DNA of 64,000 nt, from NCBI RefSeq assembly GCF_030010625.1, contig NZ_JASCXN010000002.1:62001-126000 (forward strand), written 5' to 3'. The DNA comes from Streptomyces sp. CC208A (GTDB lineage: Bacteria; Actinomycetota; Actinomycetes; Streptomycetales; Streptomycetaceae). The notes beneath the pieces were generated by a model. It saw nothing but the letters and a program-made list of their open reading frames with translations. It was not told the origin of the DNA and searched no databases. The translations under genes were made by a program, and so were the position numbers. Below, piece by piece: positions 8,725-17,136 of the stretch. How positions within the stretch are numbered: position 1 is the stretch's first letter; the number at the start of each line of letters is the position of its first letter.

Positions 8725-8937
8725 ATGACCAACCCGTTCGACGACACCGACGCGACCTTCAAGGTGCTGGTCAACGACGAGGGCCAGCACTCGCTCTGGC
8801 CCTCCTTCGCCGCCGTGCCCGAGGGATGGCACATCGCGCTCGCCGACGCGGAACGCGGCACCTGCCTCGCGTATGTCGAGGAGCACTGGACCGACATGCG
8901 CCCGAAGAGCCTGGCCGACCGGATGGCCACGCCGTGA
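8725..8937 (+). CDS. MbtH-like protein (NRPS adenylation-domain chaperone)
   Basis: 70-residue protein with the complete MbtH signature: NPFDDTDATFKVLVNDEGQ, the three conserved tryptophans in SLWP, PEGW and HWTDMRP, and the ending RPKSL. MbtH proteins bind and activate NRPS adenylation domains and are found almost only with NRPS genes. It has a strong ribosome-binding site (AGGAGGAGC) eight bases before the ATG. Its location next to the enduracididine genes implies that enduracididine is loaded by an NRPS, yet none is encoded in this window. The stop overlaps the GTG of the hydrolase (GTGA). Confidence 0.97.
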   Translation: MTNPFDDTDATFKVLVNDEGQHSLWPSFAAVPEGWHIALADAERGTCLAYVEEHWTDMRPKSLADRMATP

Positions 8938-9818
8938 GGGGCGTCGCGGTCGTCGGCGGCACCCGGCTGCACTACGACGACGTCGCGCCCGACGGCCCGG
9001 GGACCGGCGAGCCGGTCGTCCTGGTCATGGGCGCGGGCGGGCGCGGCCGGGCGTGGCACCTGCACCAGCTCCCCGCCCTCGTCGAGGCCGGCTACCGGGT
9101 GATCACGTACGACTCCCGAGGCGTGCCCCCCAGCGACCCCGGCGAGGCGGGGTTCACCGTCGCCGATCTCGCGGCCGACCTGGCCGGGCTCATCGAGCAC
9201 CTGGACGCCGGTCCCTGCCGCCTGGTGGGGACCTCGCTCGGCGCGCACGTGGTGGAGGAGCTGCTGCTGACCCGGCCCGAACTGGCCACCGCCGCCGTCC
9301 TGATGGCCACCCGCGGCCGCGACGACCACCTGCGCGCGGCGGCCGCCAGGGCCGAGCTCGAACTCCTCGACTCCGGCATCAGCCTGCCGCCCCGCTACCA
9401 CGCGGCCCTGCAGGCGATCCAGAACCTGTCCCCGCACACGCTCGACGACGAGGTCGCGGTCTCCGACTGGCTGTCGGTGTTCGAGCAGTCGCTGTCCACC
9501 GGCCCCGGACTGCGGCACCAGCTCGCCATCACCCCGGCCCCCGGCCGTCTCGCGGCCTACGCCGAGATCACCACCCCCTGCCTGGTCCTCGCCTTCGCCG
9601 ACGACCTGGTCACGCCCCCGCACCTGGTCGCCGAGGTGGCCCGCGCCATCCCCCACGCCACCCACCGCCTCGTCCGGCACGCGGGCCACTACGGGTACCT
9701 GGAGCGGCCGGAGGAGGTGAACCGGCAGATCCTCGCGTTCTTCCGCACCACCCCGGCCCGTCCGCTCGCCCGCACGGGCCGTGCCGCGCCCCACGGGCAC
9801 CGCGTGCCCACCCCCTGA
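8934..9818 (+). CDS. Alpha/beta-fold hydrolase
   Basis: 294 residues with an apparently complete triad: nucleophile Ser in GTSLGAH (GxSxG), acid in FADDLVTP, and His in RHAGHYGYLE. The oxyanion segment VLVMGAGGRGRAW is also typical. The GTG at 8934 overlaps the MbtH stop, which fixes the start and places it in the operon. Possible roles include type II editing thioesterase, hydrolysis of a biosynthetic ester or amide (for example deformylation after the dioxygenase step), or self-resistance; the sequence does not decide. It looks more like the monomeric esterase/C-C hydrolase group than a type II thioesterase. The last 20 residues are rich in Arg, Pro and His and probably disordered. Confidence 0.85.
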   Translation: MRGVAVVGGTRLHYDDVAPDGPGTGEPVVLVMGAGGRGRAWHLHQLPALVEAGYRVITYDSRGVPPSDPGEAGFTVADLAADLAGLIEHLDAGPCRLVGTSLGAHVVEELLLTRPELATAAVLMATRGRDDHLRAAAARAELELLDSGISLPPRYHAALQAIQNLSPHTLDDEVAVSDWLSVFEQSLSTGPGLRHQLAITPAPGRLAAYAEITTPCLVLAFADDLVTPPHLVAEVARAIPHATHRLVRHAGHYGYLERPEEVNRQILAFFRTTPARPLARTGRAAPHGHRVPTP

Positions 9819-9845
9819 ACCGTCGCCGACCGAGGAAACCCGCCG

Positions 9846-10580
9846 ATGGCCCCCGTACCCCTGAAGACCGTCGTCGTCGTGCCGACCTACAACGAGCGGG
9901 ACAACCTGCCCGTCCTGGCCGGTCTGCTCGCGGAGCTGCCGGTGCCGAACCTGCGGCTGCTCGTGGTCGACGACGACTCGCCCGACGGCACCGGCGAGGT
10001 CGCCGACAAACTCGCCGCCGATTCGCCGGACACCGTCGGCGTGCTGCACCGCGTCACCAAGGACGGACTGGGTCGCGCCTACGTCGCCGGCATGACCCGC
10101 GCGCTGGACGAGGGCGCGGACGTCGTGGTCCAGATGGACGCCGACCTGTCGCACCCGCCCTCGGCGATCCCCGCCATGCTCGACACCCTGCGGACCGGGA
10201 ACGCCGCCGCCGTCATCGGCTCGCGCTACGTGGCCGGCGGCTCGACCGCCCCCGACTGGCCCCGGTCCCGCAGGGCACTGTCGGCCTGGGCCAACGTCTA
10301 CGTCAACACGATCCTGAGGCTGCGCCTGAAGGACGCCACCGCGGGGTTCAAGGCGTGGCGGGCCGAGACCCTGCGCGCGATCGACCTGGACTCGGTGCGC
10401 AGCAACGGCTACGCCTTCCAGTTCGAGATGAACCACCGTGCCGTCAGACGGGGCTTCACCCTCCTGGAAGTCCCGATCCGCTTCGAGGAACGGGACCGGG
10501 GCACGTCGAAGATGGACCTGGGCGTTCAGCTCGAATCCGCCCTCGCCCCGTGGAAGTTGTGCTTCGGCGGCAGACCCTAG
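9846..10580 (+). CDS. Family 2 glycosyltransferase, polyprenol-phosphate mannose synthase (Ppm1/DPM1) type
   Basis: 244 residues with the DPM1-type GT-A domain: VVVPTYNERDNL at the N-terminus, VVDDDSPDGTGE, QMDADLSHPP (metal-binding DAD), GSRYVAGGS, DATAGFKAW and FEERDRGTSKM. These enzymes move mannose from GDP-mannose to polyprenyl phosphate on the inner membrane face. It lacks the C-terminal membrane domain found in some homologues and is not fused to an Lnt domain as in mycobacterial Ppm1. It begins 28 bases after the hydrolase with no obvious terminator, so it is probably cotranscribed. Mannopeptimycin is mannosylated from polyprenyl-phosphomannose, so a cluster role is attractive, but it may be the general Ppm of the cell. 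Confidence 0.88.
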   Translation: MAPVPLKTVVVVPTYNERDNLPVLAGLLAELPVPNLRLLVVDDDSPDGTGEVADKLAADSPDTVGVLHRVTKDGLGRAYVAGMTRALDEGADVVVQMDADLSHPPSAIPAMLDTLRTGNAAAVIGSRYVAGGSTAPDWPRSRRALSAWANVYVNTILRLRLKDATAGFKAWRAETLRAIDLDSVRSNGYAFQFEMNHRAVRRGFTLLEVPIRFEERDRGTSKMDLGVQLESALAPWKLCFGGRP

Positions 10581-10647
10581 GGTCTGTCTCCCCGATCCGT
10601 GCACATCTGGTTCGCGCGGCTCGACCACTCGGTGGCAGGGTGCAGTC

Positions 10648-11193
10648 ATGGATCAAGCAGAGGTATTGCTCATCGGAGGGCGTGCCGGCGTCGGCAAGAC
10701 GACGGTGGGGTGGGAGGTCTCGGCACGTTTGCGTGCTGCGACGGTTTCTCACTGTGTGATCGAAGGCGACTTCATGGGCCAGGCCCATCCCGCACCGGAG
10801 GGGGACCCGGACCGTAGGAAGATCGCCGAGCGCAATCTGGCGGCGCTCTGGTCGAACTATGCCGAGCTCGGGTACCGCCGCTTGATCTATACCAACACGG
10901 TGAGCGTCCTGGCCGAGAACGAGGGCATGTTCCTGCGAGCCATGGGTGCGGATGTCAGGATCGTGCGGGTGGTGCTCACCGCCTCCGACGCCACCGCCCG
11001 TGAGCGGCTGACCGGCCGGGAACTGGGCTCGGAGCTGGAGCAGGAGTTGGAGGCCAGCGCCCGCAAAGCGCGGATTCTGGATGAGCGGATGCCTCCGGAC
11101 ACGGTGCGGGTGGTGACCGACGGACGGACCGTGGTCGACATGGCGCGCGAGGTCGTGAGCGCCACCGGATGGCTGGCGAGCGCCCCCGGGTAG
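10648..11193 (+). CDS. P-loop kinase-like ATPase, small
   Basis: 181-residue protein with a Walker A motif GGRAGVGKTT at residues 8-17, a mid-protein region compatible with a small-molecule kinase fold (VIEGDFMGQA after the second strand, RERLTGRELGSELEQEL as a lid-like helix) and no other domain. It resembles the AAA_33 / adenylate-kinase-like and chloramphenicol-phosphotransferase-like proteins common in Streptomyces. Codon use is less G/C-biased than in the preceding operon (GTA, TTG, GAT codons), suggesting separate acquisition. The gene ends immediately before IS5-type transposase remnants. Substrate not recognised. Confidence 0.75.
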   Translation: MDQAEVLLIGGRAGVGKTTVGWEVSARLRAATVSHCVIEGDFMGQAHPAPEGDPDRRKIAERNLAALWSNYAELGYRRLIYTNTVSVLAENEGMFLRAMGADVRIVRVVLTASDATARERLTGRELGSELEQELEASARKARILDERMPPDTVRVVTDGRTVVDMAREVVSATGWLASAPG

Positions 11194-11199
11194 GTTCCT

Positions 11200-11705
11200 C
11201 GCCGCCCAGGGCCGAGTCCAGATGAGGATGGCGGCGACGTGGAGTGCGGTCTGGTAGGCGATGGCGAGCTTGCCCGTTCGCAGGGCCGGACCGCGCCACT
11301 GTTCGAGCCGGTTGATGCATCGCTCGACCGCGTTGCGCTGCTTGTACACCTCGGCATCGAACGCCGGTGGGCGACCGTGGGCGCGGCCTCGCCGTGGACG
11401 GTGGCCGACCCGTTCGGACGGTTGGGGAATGACAGCACGGATGCTTCGCCGACGAAGACGGGTCCGGATCGCCCGGGACGAACAGGCACGGTCCGCCAGG
11501 ACGATGTCCGGGCGGGTGCCCGGTCGTCCAGGTCCGCTTCGCGGGACGCGGATGGCGGCCATGACGGTCTCGAAAGCGGGGCGTCGCCCGCCTGGTCGGC
11601 GGTGAGGTGAAGGGCCAAGGGCCGGGCGTGGCCGTCGCCGGCGAGATGGACCTTCGTGCTCAGGCCGCCGCGGGAGCGTCCAAGCGCATGGTCGCCGGGT
11701 GGGTC
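11200..11705 (-). pseudogene. IS5-family transposase remnant
   Basis: The reverse strand encodes the C-terminal two thirds of an IS5-type DDE transposase in two frames: HALGRSRGGLSTKVHLAG...QAGDAP, then AFETVMAAIRV...VLADRA...RAVIPQP and YKQRNAVERCINRLEQWRG...LIW. The break at about 11574-11584 looks like loss of one G in a GGGC run. The N-terminal part is missing and the normal stop after LIWTR is lost, so the element cannot move. It lies against the end of the kinase gene and overlaps the start of an oppositely oriented IS630 remnant. Confidence 0.8.
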
Positions 11706-12217
11706 CGGGAGGTGTGGCCCTGCGTGGAAGGCTCGCGGCGGCCCGTGGGGCCTGGCTCGTCTTCGAGGACGAGGCCGGGCACTCCATGACGCCGCCACAG
11801 GCGAAGACCTGGTCACAGCGCGGCCGGACCCCCGTGGTGCGGGTCCGCGGCCGCTCTCGCGGACGGATGTCGATCGCCGCGCCGACCTGCCGCGAGCCCG
11901 GCCGCAGGTCGCGGCTGATCTACCGGCCGCGCCGGGACGACGGCCGGCGCGGCGGGCGCAAGAGCTTCTCCTGGCGCGACTACCGGGACCCGCCGATCGC
12001 CGCCCACCGGCGGCTCGGCGGCCCGACCGTCCTCGTCCGGGACAACCGCGACGTCCACAAGGCCGCCGGCCCGCGGGAGTTCGCCGAAGCCCGGGACCGG
12101 TCGACCATCTCCTGCCTGCCGCCCCGCGCACCCGGCCTCGGCCCGGCGAGGGCATCTGGCCACTGCTGCGGCGCATTACCCGCCGACGCGTCGGCGGAGA
12201 AGACGACGGTCGCCTGA
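11699..12217 (+). pseudogene. IS630-family transposase remnant
   Basis: The forward strand carries the catalytic half of an IS630-type transposase: WLVFEDEAGHSM (first catalytic Asp region), QAKTWSQRGRTPVV, RSRLIYRPRRDDGR, GGPTVLVRDNRDVHKAAG (second Asp, normally WDNLNVH) and a degraded PPRAPGLGPARASGHCCG where intact copies have PPYAPDLNPVEGIWS, so the final catalytic Glu region is lost. There is no N-terminal helix-turn-helix part. It is a dead fragment whose 5' end overlaps the IS5 remnant, consistent with nested insertion and deletion. Confidence 0.8.
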
Positions 12218-12360
12218 GGGCCCCGCAGGACGCACCCCGCGCACGGCGCGGGCGGCATGGCCGTGTGCCTCGCCGCGCTCGGTGCCGGGGTTCTGCCCCT
12301 GGCGCGTGCCGCGCGCGGGCGGCTCCCGCCGGTGACACCGCCGCCGCGCCGGTACGCCTG

Positions 12361-13053
12361 GTGCACGCGTTCCGCGTGATCCCGCCGCCCGGGCCGGTCC
12401 CCGCTGACGCGCCCGTCGTACCGTCCTCGGTGCCGGCCCTGGCAGCCGTCGGCACCGGCCCGCTCACCGCCTGTTCCGGCGGCGGCATGGCGCCTCCTGC
12501 CGACCGCGCCACCTCCGACGGCAAGAAGGCCGGGGCCGCTGAAGCACTCCGCAGGCCCGGCCCGGAGCGGAAGGCGAGGCTCACCGAGGCCGAGACCCCG
12601 CTCGACCCCGGCGGCGGGCACACGGTCCGCTCCTGGGCGTACGGGGACGACCTGCCCGGCCGGGAGACGCGGGTCACCGTCGACGACACCCTCGTGCTCA
12701 CCCTCGCCGGCCACCTTCCCGAGCCCGCGAGCGTCCACCGGCACGGAATCGCCCTGCCCGACGACATGGACGGCGTGCCCGGCCTCACCCGGCGCGACAC
12801 CCGGCTCGGCGGATCCTTCGATCACCGTTTCGCGGTCGCCCACCCCGGCACGTACTGGTTCCACCGGGACACCGTCGCCACGGGGCGGTCCCGGTTCCTG
12901 CCTCACCGGCTCGACGGACTCGCCGAAGAGCCCGGGCCCGGGGCGCCGCGGCCCTCACGGACACCCGGGTCGGAGAGGCCGTGGTGCCCGCTCCGACGGG
13001 CCGGCGGGGGCCGCGTTCCGGAGTCGGCCAGGCACCTCCGGACGCGCCGCTGA
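12361..13053 (+). pseudogene. Degenerate, truncated multicopper oxidase
   Basis: A 230-codon open frame resembles the first part of a secreted multicopper oxidase: a lipobox-like LTACSGG near residue 40, then TVRSWAYGDDLPGRETRV, VHRHGIALPDDMDGVPGLT (HWHG motif with Trp changed to Arg) and AHPGTYWFHRD (second HxH motif with the second His lost). After that similarity stops and the frame ends in Arg/Pro-rich sequence. Multicopper oxidases of this type are 450-500 residues, so two cupredoxin domains are missing and the trinuclear copper site cannot form. It is probably a relic truncated by the neighbouring IS activity. The exact 5' limit is uncertain. Confidence 0.6.
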
Positions 13054-13068
13054 GCGCGGCGCCGGGGC

Positions 13069-13872
13069 TCAGGGGTGCTGGTGGAGGAACCGCACGATGG
13101 CATTGTTCACGCGCTCTGGTTCCTGCTCTGCCGGGTAGTGGCCGGACCGTTCGAAGACGAGCGGGGTGACGTCGGTCGCGAGGGCGGCCAGTCCTTCTGC
13201 GACAGCCACCCCCATCGCGTGCCGGCCTCCGACCGCCAGGACGGGTGTGGAGATCGGCCGCCGGGAGAGTGCCCGGATGTCCTCGACGTCTTCCGACCGG
13301 GTGCGGTAGTACGCGAGCCCGGCGTCCAGGACGCCTGGAGCGCTGTACGCCTCGACGTAGGCGTGCAGGACGTCCGGGGCGAGGCCGGTCGGTCCGGCGC
13401 TCTGTTGCAGGAAGGCGCCGTAGTACGCCGCTTCCCGCCCGGGTACGAGCTGCTCGGCGAGGCCGGGTGCTCGGTTGAAGGGGCCGTGCCAAGCCGGATA
13501 GTGGCTTCGGCCGGCAGGGGGGATCTCGACGTCGACCCCGGGAAGGATCTCCTCCTCGACGACGAGCGCACTGACCGACTCGGGCGCTGCGGCGGCCATG
13601 AGGTATCCGACCGTCGCGCCCCAGTCGTGACCGACGACGGCGTAGCGGGTGACGCCCTCCCGCGCCAGCCGCGTCCGGACCCGTTCCGCAAGTGCCGCCT
13701 TGCGGTAGTCGCTCACGTCGGGGGCGGGGGCGACGCCGAGTCCGGGAAGCGTGACGGGGATCGTGGTGACACCGGCTGCCTCAAGGGCTGGAACCAGGTG
13801 TCGCCAGTGACCGGTCGTGACCGGCCAGCCGTGCAGGAGTACCGCCGTCGGGGTTCGGTTGTCGTGCGTCAT
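13069..13872 (-). CDS. Alpha/beta hydrolase, epoxide hydrolase/haloalkane dehalogenase-like
   Basis: 267 residues: VLLHGWPVTTGHWRHL (oxyanion HG motif), VGHDWGATVGY with nucleophile Asp in the GHDWG context typical of epoxide hydrolases, a cap region rich in Tyr and Pro, VLAVGGRHAMG and the catalytic His in FERSGHYPAEQEPE. Asp at the nucleophile position points to epoxide hydrolase or dehalogenase chemistry rather than a serine esterase. The ATG at 13872 follows AAGGG at a suitable distance; an in-frame upstream ATG would add 22 residues without similarity. The gene runs in the same direction as the TetR gene 148 bases upstream and may belong to its regulon. Confidence 0.85.
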   Translation of the reverse strand: MTHDNRTPTAVLLHGWPVTTGHWRHLVPALEAAGVTTIPVTLPGLGVAPAPDVSDYRKAALAERVRTRLAREGVTRYAVVGHDWGATVGYLMAAAAPESVSALVVEEEILPGVDVEIPPAGRSHYPAWHGPFNRAPGLAEQLVPGREAAYYGAFLQQSAGPTGLAPDVLHAYVEAYSAPGVLDAGLAYYRTRSEDVEDIRALSRRPISTPVLAVGGRHAMGVAVAEGLAALATDVTPLVFERSGHYPAEQEPERVNNAIVRFLHQHP

Positions 13873-14019
13873 GATGCCCTTCGGTATGCGCGATGGCTGT
13901 GGCGAGAACTCGATTCCGGCTCCGAGCTCGGTGGTCACCGCCGCCCGGACGGAGTCGGCACGGGTGATTCCGGTCGGAGCGAGGCCGCGGGGCGCGGAGT
14001 CCGCGGACTCCGCACGGCC

Positions 14020-14613
14020 TCAGTCCCGGTCTCCGTCCGTGAGGAGGGCGAGCAGGACGTGACGCAGATGGGCGTCCGTCCCGGCGCTGCGCCGCCCGGC
14101 GACGCCGGAGCGGAAGAGGGAGGCTCCTTCCATGAGCATCACGAAGACCTCGGCCCGCCGACGGGCGGTGTCCACGGACAGCACGGGGGCGTGGTCGCGG
14201 AGGAAGCCGGCCACATGGGTGGCGTACTGATCGTAGAAGGCGCGGACGGCCGCTGCGGCCTCCGGGTCGTGTGCGGCCATGGCCCAGACCTCGGTGAACA
14301 GCCTTACGAGAGCCGGGTCGTCGTGGTCGGAGAGGACGCCGTCGAGGAGCGCGTCGACGCTGTTGCCGTCCGGGCGACCGGTGAGGAGTGCGACCCGTTC
14401 CAGTGAGGAGGCGAGGACGCGGTCGAGGAGAGCGGACAGGAGGGCGGAGCGTGACGGGAAGTAGTACTGGAGGTGCCCGAGTCGTACGCCGGCCTCGTCC
14501 GCGACCGCCCGCAGTGTGAGTTCGGAGCCTCCGGACGAGGCGAGGATGCGCTCGGCCGCGTCCAGGAGGGCCGTGCGCCGCTGCCTGCCCTTGGGCGTCG
14601 GCTTGGTGCTCAC
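14020..14613 (-). CDS. TetR/AcrR-family transcriptional regulator
   Basis: 197 residues. The N-terminal helix-turn-helix (RRTALLDAAERIL ... LTLRAVADEAGVRLGHLQYYFPSRSALLSALL) is clear at about 12-58; the ligand-binding domain is generic. The GTG start overlaps the stop of the saccharopine dehydrogenase-like gene (GTGA), so it is translated from that gene's message. The perfect 16-bp palindrome in the promoter of that operon (15728-15743) is its likely operator, making this an autoregulated operon. Ligand unknown; a substrate of the cotranscribed enzyme is plausible. Confidence 0.92.
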   Translation of the reverse strand: MSTKPTPKGRQRRTALLDAAERILASSGGSELTLRAVADEAGVRLGHLQYYFPSRSALLSALLDRVLASSLERVALLTGRPDGNSVDALLDGVLSDHDDPALVRLFTEVWAMAAHDPEAAAAVRAFYDQYATHVAGFLRDHAPVLSVDTARRRAEVFVMLMEGASLFRSGVAGRRSAGTDAHLRHVLLALLTDGDRD

Positions 14614-15716
14614 GAGGCGACCTCGCCGTGGGCCCGGTCGGTTCCCTCGTCGAGGGCGAGCTCGACGCCGAGGGCCGCCAGGGAGTCGATCGCCTGGGCG
14701 GGGGACGGGTGTTGTTCGGGGAAGACCGGTCCTCGGGGGGCGGGGGAGCCGTCGGTGCCGAGGACGCGGCGCAGGCCCAGCACCGCACCGACCGCGGTCA
14801 GGTGGTGCTGTCCGAGGGGGTCGGTGACGGTCGTGGTGCGGGTGCGCCCCCGGTGGGAGACGTCGACGCGCACCTGGGCCGTGCCGCCCTCGCCGGGCGA
14901 GTGGAGGACGGCCCGGCGCACCGGGGTCCAGCGGTCACCGGACGCCCAGCGGAAGAACCCCGTCCTGCGCAGCGCGAGGAGTGCGCGGGTCGTGGCCGGG
15001 GAGCTGAAGCCGATGCGGGTGGCCGCCGTGGTGGCCCCGAGGGTCAGGGGGAAGGTGAACTGTTCCGGGGTGTCGATGCGCGCGACTCGTACCGGCGCAC
15101 CGCCGATGCCCACGGTCCGCGTGTCCGTGAGCGGCGTGGCGAGCCGGCGTGCACCCCGCTCGACCACCTCGAAGTCCACGCCCAGCCGGTCCATGAACTC
15201 GACGGAATCCGCACCGGCCCGGTCGGCCGTGTCCCAGCGCACGGCGATCTCGATCCGCTCGGCGCCGCCCAGGTCCGCCGCGAGCGCCGCCGCCACCAGA
15301 CTGCTCACCCCGCCCATCCAGGCGGAGGAGAACAGGACGGGTGAGTCCGGGCGGAGCAGGGCGGTGAGTGCGGTGGCCCGTTGCAGCCGGCTCGTCCAGC
15401 GCGTGATGTCGACGTAGGGGACGCCCCCTGCCACCGTCGCGCGCAGCACTCGGTCGTCAGGGTCGTTGACCGAGCTGATGACGGCCCGTACGTCCGCCCG
15501 GAAGGGGGTCGGGTCCGCCAGGTCCCAGGTGCGTGCCTCGCCCCCGAGGGCAACCGCCAGGGGCCGGCCCTTGTCGGGGGAACGCCCTGTGAGCAGGACC
15601 GGAGTGTCCGCGGCGACCATCCGGGCGATCTCGGCCCCCACGGTGCCGTACCCGCCGGTGATCAGTACGGGGCCGGAGGGGTCCAGGCGTACTTCGTCCA
15701 TCGATTCAGTGATCAT
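14610..15716 (-). CDS. Saccharopine dehydrogenase-like NAD(P)-binding oxidoreductase
   Basis: 368 residues with an N-terminal Rossmann motif VLITGGYGTVGAEIARMVA (about 17-35), followed by LLTGRSPDKG and a region ending in VISSVNDPDDRVLRA, as in saccharopine dehydrogenase-like or trans-acting enoyl reductase-type proteins. The C-terminal half has no clear motif. The ATG at 15716 lies 7 bases after a TATACT -10 box, so the message is probably leaderless and no ribosome-binding site is needed. It is cotranscribed with the TetR gene. Family members act on varied substrates, so function is not predicted further. Confidence 0.85.
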   Translation of the reverse strand: MITESMDEVRLDPSGPVLITGGYGTVGAEIARMVAADTPVLLTGRSPDKGRPLAVALGGEARTWDLADPTPFRADVRAVISSVNDPDDRVLRATVAGGVPYVDITRWTSRLQRATALTALLRPDSPVLFSSAWMGGVSSLVAAALAADLGGAERIEIAVRWDTADRAGADSVEFMDRLGVDFEVVERGARRLATPLTDTRTVGIGGAPVRVARIDTPEQFTFPLTLGATTAATRIGFSSPATTRALLALRRTGFFRWASGDRWTPVRRAVLHSPGEGGTAQVRVDVSHRGRTRTTTVTDPLGQHHLTAVGAVLGLRRVLGTDGSPAPRGPVFPEQHPSPAQAIDSLAALGVELALDEGTDRAHGEVAS

Positions 15717-15723
15717 GCATCCC

Positions 15724-15743
15724 AGTATAGGTCGTACGACCTA
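15724..15743 (-). promoter_or_regulatory. Promoter -10 box and TetR operator palindrome
   Basis: Reading leftward, the perfect 16-bp palindrome TAGGTCGTACGACCTA (15728-15743) runs into the -10 box TATACT (15724-15729), which ends 7 bases before the ATG at 15716. A bound repressor would occupy the -35/-10 spacer. The arrangement matches TetR-type autoregulation of the operon that encodes the regulator at 14613. Leaderless initiation is inferred from the spacing. Confidence 0.75.
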
Positions 15744-16327
15744 GAAAGTTGCACGGGGACGTCCGGCGGCCGGGGCTCCTCGGTGCCCTGGCGGTCGTCG
15801 AACGATCTCCGGTCGGGGATCGCGGTCGGGTGACACGTCGCCGTGAACCGTCCGGTGCGGAGCGGCCCTTCGTGGAGCCGTCGCCCCGGTCCGGGTGGGG
15901 CGGCGGACGGCTGGACGCTCCTCGTGCGGAGGGCCGGGCCCGGCGGGGCGTGCCCGAGCGGTACGGCTCCCGAGTCACGCCTCCGCTCGCTTCCGCCGGC
16001 AGGCTGCGGACGGCGCCTTCGACCGGAGGCTCCGGGTCACCCGGGCGAAGACCGACTCGGCGGTCGGGACGGCGGGTTCACCGCGTGGCCCCTTCTTGGG
16101 GCCCGGGGGATCCCCGCCGGGGAAGGGGAGTACCGCCATCTCTGCGATGAGCGGTGGAGTGAGGCCGGCGGGCAGGCCGGGCCCCGGTTCGAAGGCGTCG
16201 CACGCCAGGGCCCGTTCGGCGCCTGCCGGGCTGACGGGGAGGCCGTCCATCCGGCGCGGTGCCCGCTGCCGCCATGACGGAGGGCGGCAGGCTGCTGGGC
16301 CGCCATCAACCCGCCTCCCCCGGCGGA
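15744..16327. other. Intergenic stretch without a supported gene
   Basis: Several open frames cross these 584 bases on both strands, but none has family motifs, a ribosome-binding site or consistent codon bias. The stretch lies between the TetR operon promoter and an ISL3-type transposase remnant and may be degraded mobile-element sequence. Confidence 0.5.
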
Positions 16328-17069
16328 GTACGCGAGCAGACCACCCGCGAACGCTGGAACAGGATCCACGATCTCCCCGGTCAAGGTATCGGCCTGCTCG
16401 ACTGCTCTCGCCGGTTGGGCCTGGCCCTGAACACCGTCAAACGGTATGCCCGCGTGCCCGAACCCCAGACCCCGCGCCTCACCCCTGCCTACCGGCCCAC
16501 CTTCCTCGAGCCCTACGACCGCGAGCACTTGCGCCGACGCCGTGCCGAAGAACCAGCCGTCCCGGTCGCCCACCTCCTCGAAGGGATCCGAGGACCGGGC
16601 TGCACCGGCGGCGCAAACCTGCTGGTCCGCTACCTCAACCAGGCCGCACCGAAGGTGATCGCCCCGTCACCACGGTGCGTCACGCCGGTCGCCTCCCGCT
16701 CACCCACCCCGAGAACCTACGCCCGAAGGAAACGGCCCTGTTGGAGAAGATCGCCGCGGCCTGTCCGCAGATGACCGCACTCGCCGATCCCATACGCGAT
16801 TTCGTCGCTCTGCTGAAACCAGCCGAGGGCAACGACACGAAACTCACCGATCGGATCAGCACCACCCGCGCCGTCGCCCTGCCCCACCCGCGCAGTCTCG
16901 CCAACGGGCTCGAAAACGACCGGCCCGCCGTGAACACCGGCCTCACCCCGCCTTACCGCAACGGCCGCGCCGAAGGCGGCGACATCCGCACCAGGAGGAT
17001 CATGCGGCAGACGCACGCACGTGCCGGATTCGACCTTCTCCGGCACCGCATCCTCCTGCGCCGTCCAGG
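16328..17069 (+). pseudogene. ISL3-family transposase remnant (frameshifted)
   Basis: The first frame encodes REQTTRERWNRIHDL...GLLDCSRRLGLALNTVKRYAR followed by AYRPTFLEPY...PAVPVAHLLEGI...NLLVRYLNQ (to about 16655), the DNA-binding and middle part of an ISL3 transposase. After a frame change at about 16650-16740 the next part follows: AACPQMTALADPIRDFVALL...GNDTKLTDRISTTRA...GLENDRPAVNTGLT...RIMRQTHARAGFDLLRHRILL. The N-terminal zinc-finger region and the catalytic core are absent. The remnant abuts an IS3 fragment on the other strand. Confidence 0.8.
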
Positions 17070-17136
17070 CCGCACGCATCCTGTGACACCGCACCGACCT
17101 CGCCACCGGAAGATGCAGCCGCCAGACCGTCTACGC

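Noticed and set aside
15895..16150. Possible genes in the stretch before the ISL3 remnant
   Set aside because: Overlapping frames on both strands have no motifs and no ribosome-binding sites; Arg/Pro/Gly-rich composition is typical of non-coding G/C-rich DNA.
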